A stretch of DNA of 64,000 nucleotides from Acidobacteriaceae bacterium KBS 146 (GTDB lineage Bacteria; Acidobacteriota; Terriglobia; Terriglobales; Acidobacteriaceae): contig JHVA01000001.1 of NCBI GenBank assembly GCA_000688615.1, positions 3,534,001 through 3,598,000 on the forward strand, in the 5' to 3' direction. The notes below the pieces were generated by a model. The model was given only the letters and a program-made list of their open reading frames with translations. It did no database searches and was not told the origin of the DNA. The position numbers and the translations under genes were made by a program. Below, piece by piece: positions 18,108-29,358 of the stretch; the stretch's first letter is position 1, and every line of letters starts with the position of its first letter.

Positions 18108-18160
18108 ACATCGCCGCAGCGCCGAATTTACTTCGTCGTCGTGAAGAGGCCGTGCGTCTA

Positions 18161-18451
18161 ATGGGAATGACGGAGGCCGCTCCACACCGCAACGGCTGGG
18201 CACGGAAGGCAGGTGGCTGGTGCCTGCTGGTGGTCGGGATCGCCGGATGCATCCTCCCCGTCATTCCAGGAATCCCCCTTGCTCTCGCCGGACTTCTAAT
18301 TCTCGCCCGCGACTATGCCTGGGCACGTTCTGCACTGCAGAAATTGAAACGCAAAGTGGTCCGGATGCGCCGTCGCACCCGCGCAAAGCGTTCAAATCCG
18401 CGTGCCGCCAATAGAGCCCCAATCTCCGGCAACGAAGTAGGAGAACCCTAA
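18161..18451 (+). CDS. small PGPGW-like membrane protein
   Basis: A ~96-residue protein with two closely spaced membrane helices separated by LPVIPGIPLAL, followed by ARDYAWAR and a strongly basic tail (KLKRKVVRMRRR). This matches the putative transmembrane PGPGW family, though the eponymous motif reads IPGIP here. Function unknown. Starts at GTG 18152, ATG 18161 or ATG 18167 are all possible; AAGAGG upstream best fits 18161. Confidence 0.7.
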   Translation: MGMTEAAPHRNGWARKAGGWCLLVVGIAGCILPVIPGIPLALAGLLILARDYAWARSALQKLKRKVVRMRRRTRAKRSNPRAANRAPISGNEVGEP

Positions 18452-18461
18452 AAAGCGTCAT

Positions 18462-18481
18462 CCTTGCGATCCCTCGCAAGG
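18462..18481. terminator. hairpin between convergent genes
   Basis: CCTTGCGA (18462-18469) pairs perfectly with TCGCAAGG (18474-18481) with a 4-base loop, inside a gtcatccttgcg repeat-like context. No T-run follows, so terminator function is only suggested by its place between two convergent stop codons. Confidence 0.45.
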
Positions 18482-18483
18482 TT

Positions 18484-19308
18484 CTATCTTGCCATCTCAT
18501 CCAGATGACGTTGATATGCCCGCAGCGAAGTGACGCCGCGATCTTCCAGGGCCTTCGTCAAAGCGGAAGAGTTGCCCTTCCGGCCTCTTGAAATCTCCGC
18601 CAGCACGGTCCAGTCGTGCCATTCGCCGCCACTCTGCTGCAGATGCTCGAACGACTCCGCGAGCATGCGCGCCCGTTTCGCACCTTTAGGGGCATTTTCG
18701 GCCATATAACGAGCCAGCTTAGCTACCTTCCGGATCATGTGCAGATGGTCCGGATCGTCAGGGGTCCCATCACGATCCGGTGGCCGGTTTTCTCTGAACC
18801 ACTGCTCGGTCAGCTGGATGAGTTCTGTGGGCGAGATTGAAAGCTGCTCCACCGGTTCCAGGCACGAGAGCAGCGACTCCAGAGCAAGCGTGACCTTCGA
18901 CTGCCGTCGGCGAAGTTCCTCCACAAGCTGTCCGGCAAACTCCTTGCGATCTTTTTGCAGGGTCAGTCGCAGCTTTGCAGCGTCGTCTTTCAACTCACCC
19001 CTTTTCGTCTTCGGAACGACCTCGCCGATCAGGTCCAGCTGGACATCAATATCGCGCACCTTGCCTGCCGCTCGGCGCAACTTCTTTAGCACCCGCCTCG
19101 CCTTCCGTGCCGGCCTTCCGTGTTTTGGAATTTTTGGTAACGATTCCAACAACTCCAGCTGGCCTTCGATGCGTCGCGTCGTCGTGCGTAGCCGGTGAAC
19201 CGGCTTCGTCTGCGGATCTGCAAGGCAAAGCGTGATTGCTGCCTCCAGGGCAGTAACCTGTTCCCGAAGCGACTGGATTGGATGCGCGGATGTGGTCGAA
19301 GCTGCCAT
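18484..19308 (-). CDS. CHAD domain protein
   Basis: A 274-residue all-helical CHAD domain protein. VHRLRTTTRRIEGQLELLES and LRRAAGKVRDIDVQLDLI carry the conserved His/Arg-rich helices that make the basic polyphosphate-binding surface of the family; HMIRKVAKLARYMAE forms the second repeat. CHAD proteins bind inorganic polyphosphate and often sit next to CYTH-domain phosphatases, but none is adjacent here. The final EDRGVTSLRAYQRHLDEMAR is an extra C-terminal helix. Cytoplasmic. Start ATG 19308 is the natural N-terminus. Confidence 0.85.
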   Translation of the reverse strand: MAASTTSAHPIQSLREQVTALEAAITLCLADPQTKPVHRLRTTTRRIEGQLELLESLPKIPKHGRPARKARRVLKKLRRAAGKVRDIDVQLDLIGEVVPKTKRGELKDDAAKLRLTLQKDRKEFAGQLVEELRRRQSKVTLALESLLSCLEPVEQLSISPTELIQLTEQWFRENRPPDRDGTPDDPDHLHMIRKVAKLARYMAENAPKGAKRARMLAESFEHLQQSGGEWHDWTVLAEISRGRKGNSSALTKALEDRGVTSLRAYQRHLDEMAR

Positions 19309-19594
19309 CGTCTTGTAGGAGGGAGAAGACCCTCCGTCCCCATGCGGCCCTGGCGGAATGCCCCATGCTTCCGTTTGCCGATTCTACCCCGACCACCATC
19401 TTCCTGTTGGACTTGACAAAAGGCGCAGCCACGTCTGAGCGTGGTACAGAGGCTGGTTAACGCAACTCCGTAGGTTGCATACGCTCTTTTGATCCCAGAT
19501 CAATGGAGGCCAGTCCATTCGGCCCTGCCAATCTTCGCCTGCTCTTTCTTTTCTGCCGTGTAGCCCAATACATTCAAGTTCGGAGTTGAGGTTG

Positions 19595-20251
19595 ATGAAG
19601 AGAGTCCTTTCCATATCACTCATTGCGAGCGGTATCTTTGCCAGTCAGGTGATGCTTGCGCAGAAGACGGCCCACAAGCCCTCTGCCGCGTCTGCGGCAG
19701 CAAAACCAGGCACAGCCGCCTGGACTCCCGAGGTCCAGCAGTACCTCGGCGTCGAGCAGGGAAGCTTTCGCATGGTCGGCTTGAACCATCTGTCGAAAGC
19801 CCAGCTGGATGCTCTGGTCAGCTCTGCCAAGCAGAACTTTACGGGCGATCCCAGGAAGCACATCCTCACCTGCGGTCCGGCTACGCCCGCGCAACAAGGC
19901 AGAACCCGCGTGCTGTTAACTGTCTCCGGAGATGATTCTTCAGGACAGAGGGCGACGGAGATCCGCCACGCGCTCGGAACCATCGAGGGAGTCGATCTCG
20001 TGGACTCACCGGCAGCCGCAGACCGCACCTTGCATGTCGTCATTCAGGAACAGACCCTGGGTAAGCGAACCATCGGATATACGGCTTCTTACGTCACCGG
20101 GACCCCGTGCATGGATGATTTTCATAAGAACGAGGCGGAGATCAAAGGGCAGCTCGGAACCTACACCGACCCCAAGGGGGTAGACCTCGCCAATGATCTC
20201 GCTCGCATGCTGAAACAGGATATCGCTGCGCCCAACGCTCCTTCTCAGTAA
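19595..20251 (+). CDS. hypothetical exported protein
   Basis: A 218-residue exported protein (signal RVLSISLIASGIFASQVMLAQ) that I do not recognise. The mature part starts with an Ala/Lys/Pro-rich linker, then an alpha/beta region (RTRVLLTVSGDDSSGQRATE, VDLVDSPAAADRTLHVVIQE) and two cysteines (ILTCGP and GTPCMDD) that could form a disulphide. CGGAG lies 9 bases before ATG 19595. The 286-bp gap from the divergent CHAD gene gives ample promoter space. It may be co-oriented with the CsbD gene 62 bp downstream. Confidence 0.6.
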   Translation: MKRVLSISLIASGIFASQVMLAQKTAHKPSAASAAAKPGTAAWTPEVQQYLGVEQGSFRMVGLNHLSKAQLDALVSSAKQNFTGDPRKHILTCGPATPAQQGRTRVLLTVSGDDSSGQRATEIRHALGTIEGVDLVDSPAAADRTLHVVIQEQTLGKRTIGYTASYVTGTPCMDDFHKNEAEIKGQLGTYTDPKGVDLANDLARMLKQDIAAPNAPSQ

Positions 20252-20313
20252 AGAGGGCCGTCTTCGGGGACGGAACACTCCGGATTGCATCCTACCTTCT
20301 GGAGGGTTAAGTT

Positions 20314-20643
20314 ATGAGAGCTTTTCCGTGGTTATTGGCAGGAGCGGCAATTGGTGCAGGCATTGCTGTCCTCGTTCTGAACGATTGGGAGCCGGAGTAC
20401 GACACCGGTTATGATTCCGTCGGCGACGCGGCGAGAAAGACCTTCGGGTGGGGAACTCGTCAGCGAGCCGAGGGCAAGGTCGGTTCCGTGGTAGGCAAGG
20501 TGAAGGAAGGCGTAGGCCGCTTCACCGGCGACTCCGGACTTGAAGCGGAAGGCACCGCTGAGAAGGTCGTCGGAAAAGTGAAAGATACCGCCGGAGAAGT
20601 TGGTCAGGCCGTCGCCCAGACCGTTCACGACCTCAACAAGTAA
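20314..20643 (+). CDS. CsbD-like protein with N-terminal membrane segment
   Basis: A 109-residue protein whose C-terminal half is a CsbD-like stress domain (KVGSVVGKVKEGVGRFTGD, then AEGTAEKVVGKVKDTAGE), highly charged and Gly/Lys/Glu-rich. Unlike minimal CsbD proteins of about 60 residues it begins with a glycine-rich membrane helix (PWLLAGAAIGAGIAVLVL), so the domain is likely tethered to the inner membrane or exported. GGAGGG precedes the ATG. Role unknown; CsbD family members respond to general stress. Confidence 0.85.
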   Translation: MRAFPWLLAGAAIGAGIAVLVLNDWEPEYDTGYDSVGDAARKTFGWGTRQRAEGKVGSVVGKVKEGVGRFTGDSGLEAEGTAEKVVGKVKDTAGEVGQAVAQTVHDLNK

Positions 20644-20700
20644 TCATCCATCTGGTCGGCAGGAGCGTCAGTTCTTGTCGGCCAGACGAGATGATGTGTT
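20643..20700 (+). terminator. possible terminator after the CsbD gene
   Basis: ATCATC (20643-20648) and TCTGG (20651-20655) can pair with CCAGA (20682-20686) and GATGAT (20690-20695), followed by gtgtttt. The stem is interrupted, so this is tentative. Confidence 0.4.
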
Positions 20701-20844
20701 TTGAGGGCCGAACGACCCGGCGCAGTCTCCCTTGCGCCAGGGAATATCGCAGCGATCTGCAAATTCCTCAAACGACATGCGAGAGATCATCTAAAATTTC
20801 GCGCAGTGAGGATAGTGACCCCGGTGATCGATCGGCTCGATGAA

Positions 20845-21759
20845 ATGCGCTCCAGGACTGCCTGTGTAGGTGCCCTCTTTCTCGTTGCGGCCTTGATGAG
20901 TACAGCAGGGCGGGCCCAGACCCGAACCGAATCTTCTGCCCCTGCTTCGCAGACGAAGCTTTCGGTCCATTGGGAAGAACTCACCGGCCCGGACTTCGTC
21001 AAAGCCATTCAGAAATCTCAGGGAGCCTGCCTGCTCCCCATCGGAATTCTGGAAAAGCACGGTCCCCATCTCCCGATCGGCTCCGACCTTCTCAACGCAC
21101 GCTACACCGCATTGCATGCGGCAGAGAAGGAATACGCCGTCGTCTTTCCCGAGTACTACTTCGGTCAGATCGCCGAGGCACGGCACGAGCCCGGAACCGT
21201 CTCTTACAGCCGCGAGCTTCAACTGGCCATATTGCAGGCGACCACCGACGAGATGGGTCGCAACGGCTGCAAAAAGATCCTCATCATCAACGGCCATGGC
21301 GGCAACAACCACCTGCTGCCTTACTTCGTGCAGACCCAACTGGACAAGCCCCACGACTACGTCGTCTATCTCTTCGACCAGCGCACCCCCGCCACGGGCG
21401 GCCCCAAAAAGAAGACGACCAACGACCAGCACGCTGGTGAAAGCGAAACCTCCAAGCTGATGATCGTCCGCCCCGACCTCGTGCACGCCGACCGGGCGAA
21501 AGACGAATCGGGAGCCGACCAGAACCGGCAGAAGCTACCCGAAGGCGTCTACACCGGCATCTGGTGGTACGCCCGCTTCCCCGACCACTACGCCGGAGAC
21601 GGCTCCGCCGCCAGCCACGAGCTCGGCGAATACCAGATGAACTGGTGGGTCGACTCGGTAAGCAAGGTATTGGCCGCCATTAAAGTCGACGACGTCACCC
21701 TCAAACTCCAGCAGGAGTTCTACCAAAAGACCTCCCACCCGCTGGGCACCCCGCAGTAG
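20845..21759 (+). CDS. creatininase-family amidohydrolase, exported
   Basis: A 304-residue creatininase-fold metallohydrolase. Motifs: LLPIGILEKHGPHLPIGSD (E-K-H-x-P-H-L-P metal residues), INGHGGNNH and DQHAGESETS, which supply zinc or manganese ligands. The family includes creatinine amidohydrolase and other ring-opening or formamide hydrolases; EKHGPHLP differs slightly from the EQHG of many members, and the substrate cannot be predicted. A hydrophobic export signal (ACVGALFLVAALMSTAGRAQ) follows ATG 20845, pointing to a periplasmic enzyme, unusual for the family. The start was chosen to put that signal at the N-terminus. Confidence 0.85.
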   Translation: MRSRTACVGALFLVAALMSTAGRAQTRTESSAPASQTKLSVHWEELTGPDFVKAIQKSQGACLLPIGILEKHGPHLPIGSDLLNARYTALHAAEKEYAVVFPEYYFGQIAEARHEPGTVSYSRELQLAILQATTDEMGRNGCKKILIINGHGGNNHLLPYFVQTQLDKPHDYVVYLFDQRTPATGGPKKKTTNDQHAGESETSKLMIVRPDLVHADRAKDESGADQNRQKLPEGVYTGIWWYARFPDHYAGDGSAASHELGEYQMNWWVDSVSKVLAAIKVDDVTLKLQQEFYQKTSHPLGTPQ

Positions 21760-22055
21760 GCGCTCCATGGGAGCTCTTTTCGAGCTGTTCCACGAATGCA
21801 TCGATGACGACGCAGGGAATCCTGCAGAACAGGATCCTTCAGAGCGGCAGGCGCTATCGCCCGCTTAGGGCTTTACCCTCGACACTTGCCGTAGGCAGTC
21901 TCCTCACGCTTTCGAGGACATCGCCCATTCTTTCCTCTTGAATCACAATCAGTTCTGTCCAGATTGATTTCCCAGCTATAGCTCATCCTGATGCCGAAAA
22001 CGGCGTTTATGAGGACCCATTTCGTTTCGTGGCGCACGCCAGTCATCAATTCGCT
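21760..22055. other. intergenic region between convergent genes
   Basis: About 300 bases between the creatininase gene and greB. I see no gene, RNA or clear terminator in it. Confidence 0.5.
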
Positions 22056-22646
22056 CTAGGACTGTTTTGCGGCAGCATACGATCCCGGAGGTTCACGAAA
22101 GGGTTCTACGTCAATGCGCTCGTAACGCACCTCCAGCACCGTCAGACGTTCTTTGCCGGCCGGTGCTTCGAGAACGACGCTGTCCCCCTCGGCCGATCGC
22201 ATCAACGCGCGGCCCAGAGGACTCACCCAACTGACATGGTTGCGGTCGAGGTCAACCTCGTCCGCGCCGACGATGCTCACCTCTCGCTCCACTCCCGCGG
22301 CATTGGCATAGAGCACTGTTGCACCGAAATACACCTTCGTCGCCCGCAGACCCGATCTCGGAGCTTCCGGATCAACTACTTCGGCAGCTTCCATCCGCTT
22401 GGAGAGATGGCGAATCCGCCCATCGATCTGGCGCAGCCTACGTTTGGCGTACTGATAGTCGGCGTTTTCACTACGATCGCCATTGCTGGCAGCCCACGCT
22501 ACGACCTCCGCCACAGCCGGGCGGTCCTTGATCAGCAGAAACCGGTGCTCCTCTTTCAGGCGCTCAAGTCCACCGGGCGTGATGTAGTTCTTGACGTGCA
22601 CTGCCGGCGAGTCATCTTGCGGCCTTCTGGTAAAGCCTTTACGCAT
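22056..22646 (-). CDS. greB: transcript cleavage factor GreB
   Basis: A 196-residue Gre factor that enters the RNA polymerase secondary channel and stimulates cleavage of backtracked RNA. The N-terminal coiled coil begins NYITPGGLERLKEEH and holds the acidic tip GDRSENADYQYAK (D-x-x-E-N-A-D-Y), the catalytic signature of GreA/B; the C-terminal FKBP-like domain starts VYFGATVLYANAAG. The YITPGG and RRLRQIDGRIRHL sequence fits GreB rather than GreA. The N-terminus has ~18 extra residues. Next to nothing functionally related. Confidence 0.92.
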   Translation of the reverse strand: MRKGFTRRPQDDSPAVHVKNYITPGGLERLKEEHRFLLIKDRPAVAEVVAWAASNGDRSENADYQYAKRRLRQIDGRIRHLSKRMEAAEVVDPEAPRSGLRATKVYFGATVLYANAAGVEREVSIVGADEVDLDRNHVSWVSPLGRALMRSAEGDSVVLEAPAGKERLTVLEVRYERIDVEPFREPPGSYAAAKQS

Positions 22647-22836
22647 TTCGTATTATTCCATCCCAAAATCCAGCAGGTCTCCCGATGACAACGGATGACG
22701 GCCACTGCGAAAGATAGTAAACAGGTGCCCGCTGATGCCACGGCCTCATCGCGGCATGAGTAGGATGACGTCGCGTCCAGGAAACGCGTTTATCAGGAAT
22801 ACTCAATAGATCTGCGATTCTGTGAACGGCCGGACT

Positions 22837-23397
22837 TCAAGACCGACGAAATGACGCGAGGCAGGCAAAGACCTCCCGGTAGAACTCGGGATGCGATTGC
22901 CAAGTCTGTCCAGTGACAAGGCGGCCATCACGAACAGCCTGCTGGTCTACAAATGTACCGCCACCCTGTTCCGCTTCGACGCGAACGTGTTGGTAGCAGG
23001 TAATGCGTTTACCTTTCGTGAGGCCCGAGGCGGCGAGTATCTGGATGCCATGGCAGATGGCAAAGATCCATTTTTGCTTCGCGTCGAACTCGCGGACAAT
23101 ATCGAGCAGCCGCCGATCGTTGCGGAGGTACTCAGGAGCACGACCTCCAAGAATGAGAATGGCATCGTAGTCATTCACATTTATTTGGTCGAACGAGATG
23201 TCGGACTCCAGGCCGTAGCCGGGCCGCTCGACGTAGGTATCCCACCCTGGCTCGAAGTCGTGCATTACGAGATGGAGGCGACGAATCGAAGGAGCGGCAA
23301 CGGTGGTGCGCCACTCTTCCTCCCGAAACCGATGGACCGCATAAAGCGCTTCGTAAGATTCACCGGCGTCTCCAGTAACAATTAATATATGTGGCAT
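22837..23397 (-). CDS. DJ-1/PfpI family protein
   Basis: A 186-residue class I glutamine amidotransferase-like protein of the DJ-1/PfpI/ThiJ family. The N-terminal strand is ILIVTGDAGESYEALY, and the nucleophile elbow AICHGIQILAASGL carries the cysteine; an upstream glutamate (E in TGDAGESYE) matches the family. Members act as glyoxalases, deglycases or chaperones; which one is unclear. It lies 125 bp downstream of the MFS gene on the same strand, so the pair may be controlled by the HxlR regulator. I start at ATG 23397 (MPHILIV), since longer readings add an unrelated N-terminus. Confidence 0.85.
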   Translation of the reverse strand: MPHILIVTGDAGESYEALYAVHRFREEEWRTTVAAPSIRRLHLVMHDFEPGWDTYVERPGYGLESDISFDQINVNDYDAILILGGRAPEYLRNDRRLLDIVREFDAKQKWIFAICHGIQILAASGLTKGKRITCYQHVRVEAEQGGGTFVDQQAVRDGRLVTGQTWQSHPEFYREVFACLASFRRS

Positions 23398-23522
23398 TTC
23401 GGTGGCCAGTTTATCATCCAAGCCAAACTTGAGACCCTGTTGGTAGAGCCTTGTAGAGGCTGACGGAGTTGACCACACCTGGCGCCAACGAGTGAGGATG
23501 CAATCGATGGCGAGAAGCGCGT

Positions 23523-24797
23523 TTATCGGGTACCACCACATTTACGCTCAGGCCCTGTTGAGGCCTGAGCTCCCCCAAGTGTCCAAGTGCGATGGTGACT
23601 ACTGATCCCGTCGAAGAAGTACCGGGAAAGAGTCCAAATTACTAATGCTGCCACGCTGAAGGAAGCGCCAATTAGGCTAACACCATTCCAACGATACGCG
23701 GCATACGCCTTTGTAGAGGCCCAGGCGCCGGTCCCGCTTCCGAGAGAGTAGAACACCATATAAACGGCGACCAAGCGGCTCTTGGCTTCCGGACGAACTG
23801 CGAAGATCACGCTCTGATTGGTCACATGAACCGCCTGGACCGCGAAGTCCAATAGGACAACACCCAACAGGAAGAGCAGAAATGAACTCGGCAAGGAGGC
23901 GATACAAGCCCACGAAATGATCAGCAATCCAAGCGCGATTCCTGTTGTGAACTGTCCGTGGCCACCATCTGCCCAACGACCTGCGCGTCCTGCTGCAATA
24001 GCGCCGGCCACCCCCGCCAGTCCGATTGAGCCGATGACCGTATGAGACATCGGATGAAGCGCTGTACTTAACGGGAGCACCATCGATGTCCAGAGGGAGC
24101 TGAACGCAGCAAAGAGAAAAAATGCGATGCCTGCGCGTATGCGCAATACAGGTATATCTCGAAGCAGCGCAAAGGTAGAAAGGAGGAGTTGCGGGTAAGA
24201 GGTCCGTGCCGCGCCAGAAACATCCGGTAGCGTTCTCTGCAACGCATACGCCAGACACAGCATGAACACCGATGATGTGAGATAGACGAGCCTCCAGCTT
24301 CCGAGGTCGCTTAACACTCCCGCTACTGTTCGCGCCAGTAGGATGCCGAGAACCACACCGCTCGTGACAGTACCGACTGCGGAGCCGCGCTTCTCGGGCG
24401 CTGCCAACGTTGATGCAAAAGCCACCAGCACCTGGACCACCACGGCCAGCAATCCAACGAAGAAAAGCCCGCTCAGCAGCAGTCCCTTCGTATGCGCCAA
24501 GCCAATGACGCCGAGAGCAATCGCTGAAAGAAAGAGCTGTCTGACGATCAGGTTTCGACGGTTCATGAGATCGCCCAGCGGCACGACGAAAATCAGGCCT
24601 AAGGCATAACCCGCCTGTGTAACCGTGATGATCGATCCAGCAGAGTCTTCATTGAAACCGAAACTACGTGCTATCGAATCGAGTATCGGCTGCGCACAAT
24701 AGATATTTGCCACGCTCAGACCAGCCGCCACCGCAAATAAGCGAAGAACCGTATCTGGCGTCTGAACTACTTCCTTATTTTGGTTCCACGAAGTCAT
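23523..24797 (-). CDS. MFS transporter (drug exporter-like)
   Basis: A ~424-residue major facilitator with twelve hydrophobic helices. The first helix follows FAVAAGLSVANIYCAQPIL; the motif-A-type loop is PLGDLMNRRNLIV; helix 5 has a GVVLGILLARTVAG motif-C-like stretch typical of drug/H+ antiporters. NIYCAQPIL and GFNEDSAGSIITVTQAGYALG are characteristic of the YnfM/AraJ-like exporter group. Start ATG 24797 is adjacent to a palindromic candidate operator (24802-24826). Divergent from an HxlR-type regulator, the usual context of inducible exporters. Substrate unknown. Confidence 0.88.
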   Translation of the reverse strand: MTSWNQNKEVVQTPDTVLRLFAVAAGLSVANIYCAQPILDSIARSFGFNEDSAGSIITVTQAGYALGLIFVVPLGDLMNRRNLIVRQLFLSAIALGVIGLAHTKGLLLSGLFFVGLLAVVVQVLVAFASTLAAPEKRGSAVGTVTSGVVLGILLARTVAGVLSDLGSWRLVYLTSSVFMLCLAYALQRTLPDVSGAARTSYPQLLLSTFALLRDIPVLRIRAGIAFFLFAAFSSLWTSMVLPLSTALHPMSHTVIGSIGLAGVAGAIAAGRAGRWADGGHGQFTTGIALGLLIISWACIASLPSSFLLFLLGVVLLDFAVQAVHVTNQSVIFAVRPEAKSRLVAVYMVFYSLGSGTGAWASTKAYAAYRWNGVSLIGASFSVAALVIWTLSRYFFDGISSHHRTWTLGGAQASTGPERKCGGTR

Positions 24798-24801
24798 GAT
24801 T

Positions 24802-24860
24802 AAGTGGTTCGAATTTAGAACCACTTGAATCTTAGTTGAATCTGGTTCGATAATCAAACC
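24802..24860. promoter_or_regulatory. palindromic candidate operator for the HxlR regulator
   Basis: In the 72-bp divergent gap, AAGTGGTTC (24802-24810) and GAACCACTT (24818-24826) form a perfect 9-bp inverted repeat with a 7-base spacer. A second, weaker copy, TGGTTCGA..AAACC (24843-24860), lies nearer the regulator start. Such inverted repeats are the usual binding sites of dimeric HxlR/MarR-type winged-helix proteins. Binding is inferred. Confidence 0.65.
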
Positions 24861-24869
24861 GTTGTAGAG

Positions 24870-25331
24870 GTGAAATTGAGACGGCAAAAGGAATTGGCAT
24901 CTGAGACCTGCCCAGTTGCCCGGTCGCTCGAAGTCATTGGAGATCGCTGGTCTCTGCTGATCGTGCGGGATGCATTCGACGGGATACGGCGCTTTAGCGA
25001 GTACCAGAGAAACCTCGGGCTCTCGAAGAGTGTGCTGGCAAGCCGCTTGCACGAACTGGTGAAAGAAGGTGTGCTCAAGGTGATACCGGGGGAGAACGGG
25101 AGCGCCTATCAGGCATACGAACTGACGGAAAAGGGGCGGGGCCTTTTCCACATCATCGTCGGATTGCGGCAGTGGGGTGAGAGCTTTCTTTTCTCTCGTA
25201 ATGAAGCGCACTCGGTCATGATCGAACGAAGCTCGGGGAAGCCAGTCGGCAAACTGACTCTTCGCACAAAGGCGGGCCGTGTTCTCGTTCCGGAGGATGT
25301 AGCAGTCAATAAAGTAGTTGATCCTACGTAG
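24870..25331 (+). CDS. HxlR-family transcriptional regulator
   Basis: A ~153-residue winged-helix regulator. CPVARSLEVIGDRWSLLIVRDAF is the hallmark HxlR opening, with the conserved N-terminal cysteine that can act as a redox or electrophile sensor in this family; RRFSEYQRNLGLSKSVLASRL is the recognition helix and YELTEKGRGL the wing. A ~45-residue C-terminal extension follows the usual end. Translation probably starts at GTG 24870 or TTG 24876. It likely controls the divergent MFS-PfpI genes and itself through the palindrome at 24802. Confidence 0.9.
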   Translation: MKLRRQKELASETCPVARSLEVIGDRWSLLIVRDAFDGIRRFSEYQRNLGLSKSVLASRLHELVKEGVLKVIPGENGSAYQAYELTEKGRGLFHIIVGLRQWGESFLFSRNEAHSVMIERSSGKPVGKLTLRTKAGRVLVPEDVAVNKVVDPT

Positions 25332-25697
25332 GATCGATTGGTCCCGATAAGTCGGCTTATCGTCAGCGATTCAGCAGGATGAATAGAGACTTCAGCCCCA
25401 GGGCTCACAAAACGACTCTTCGGGATTGGCGTAGGAGGTGGCTTTGGAGTGTGAGGAGGATTACAGCCCAGGCATACGGCCAGGGGCATCGAGAGAGTCA
25501 AAAGAGATGCTCGCAGGCTGATCATAGTGTCGGTTCACTCCCGTCCGTGAGATCCTTCCGCAAACCTGCTTCTCCGTAAGATTCGTTTTCTGCCCTTCAT
25601 GACCAATGTTGGGTGAAATCGTTCTGCCGAGAAGAGCATCTGCTGGTGCAGCAAATTCTGCCAGACTCCCGCAGCTGATTTCGAAAGGGAACGGAAC
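25332..25697. other. intergenic; possible minus-strand lipoprotein remnant
   Basis: No gene is clear. On the minus strand from 25525 an ATG opens a short frame beginning MISLRASLLTLSMPLAVCLGC, which looks like a lipoprotein signal with lipobox and is followed by a Pro/Thr-rich linker; it then runs into sequence antisense to the HxlR gene. It could be a decayed lipoprotein gene or chance. Confidence 0.3.
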
Positions 25698-26412
25698 GTG
25701 GACGACTCGGATTCGACATTCTCTGTGCCGGTTCGGCTGATGGCGGCTTTGGTCGCCATCCTTGGCTGGGCTCTCCTCGCGCTTCAGCTCTGGCTCATCC
25801 TGAGCAACCCGCTCTCCTCCACCAGGCCAGCCTCAGAGATCGTCGTCAACTTCTTCAGCTTCTTCACCATTCTCAGTAACCTGCTGGTTGCCGTGATCTT
25901 CACCTGGTGGGCGATGGCTCCGCCGGGACCGCCTGCCACGCTCCAGGCTGCCACTGCAACCTACATCAGCGTTGTTGCCATCGGCTACTCCCTCCTTCTC
26001 AGGTCCGTCTGGGATCCCGACGGTCTTCAGAAGATCGCCGATGTCATGCTGCATGACATCATGCCGCTGCTCTACGCGATCTTTTGGATCGCCTTCTGTC
26101 GGCAGATCAGGTCCCTTCCTTGGAGACATGCCTTTCTGTGGTTGAGCGTTCCTCTCGTCTATCTCGTCTACACCATGGTGCGCGGTCGCAGAATGGGTTG
26201 GTATCCTTATCACTTCCTCAACCCAGGAATGGTCGGTTACCCCCTTGTTATCTTTTCGATAGCAGGATTTCTCATTGCCTTTCTCGTCCTGGGCCTGGCC
26301 GTCGTCGGTCTAACGCGGACCCGCTTTCTCCAGGACTCCGCCACGGCACCTCTCCCAGGTGATCCGGACGGGCGAACGCCATCGAAACCCCCTATAATAG
26401 AGGGTAGAACCT

Positions 26413-29322
<2,910 letters not shown>

Positions 29323-29329
29323 GCGTCTT

Positions 29330-29355
29330 GGGAACCCTTCGAAAGAAGGGTTCCC
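29330..29355. terminator. strong hairpin between gyrA and the convergent ATPase gene
   Basis: A perfect 11-bp stem, GGGAACCCTTC (29330-29340) with GAAGGGTTCCC (29345-29355), closed by a GAAA tetraloop. No T-run on either side, so termination may be weak, but placement between two convergent stop codons supports the role. Confidence 0.65.
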
Positions 29356-29358
29356 GGT

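Noticed and set aside
19413-19418. TTGACA upstream of the hypothetical exported protein gene
   Set aside because: No acceptable -10 element at 16-18 bases.
26393-26398. TATAAT just before gyrA
   Set aside because: No -35 at the right spacing, and the start would fall inside the SD of gyrA; probably chance.
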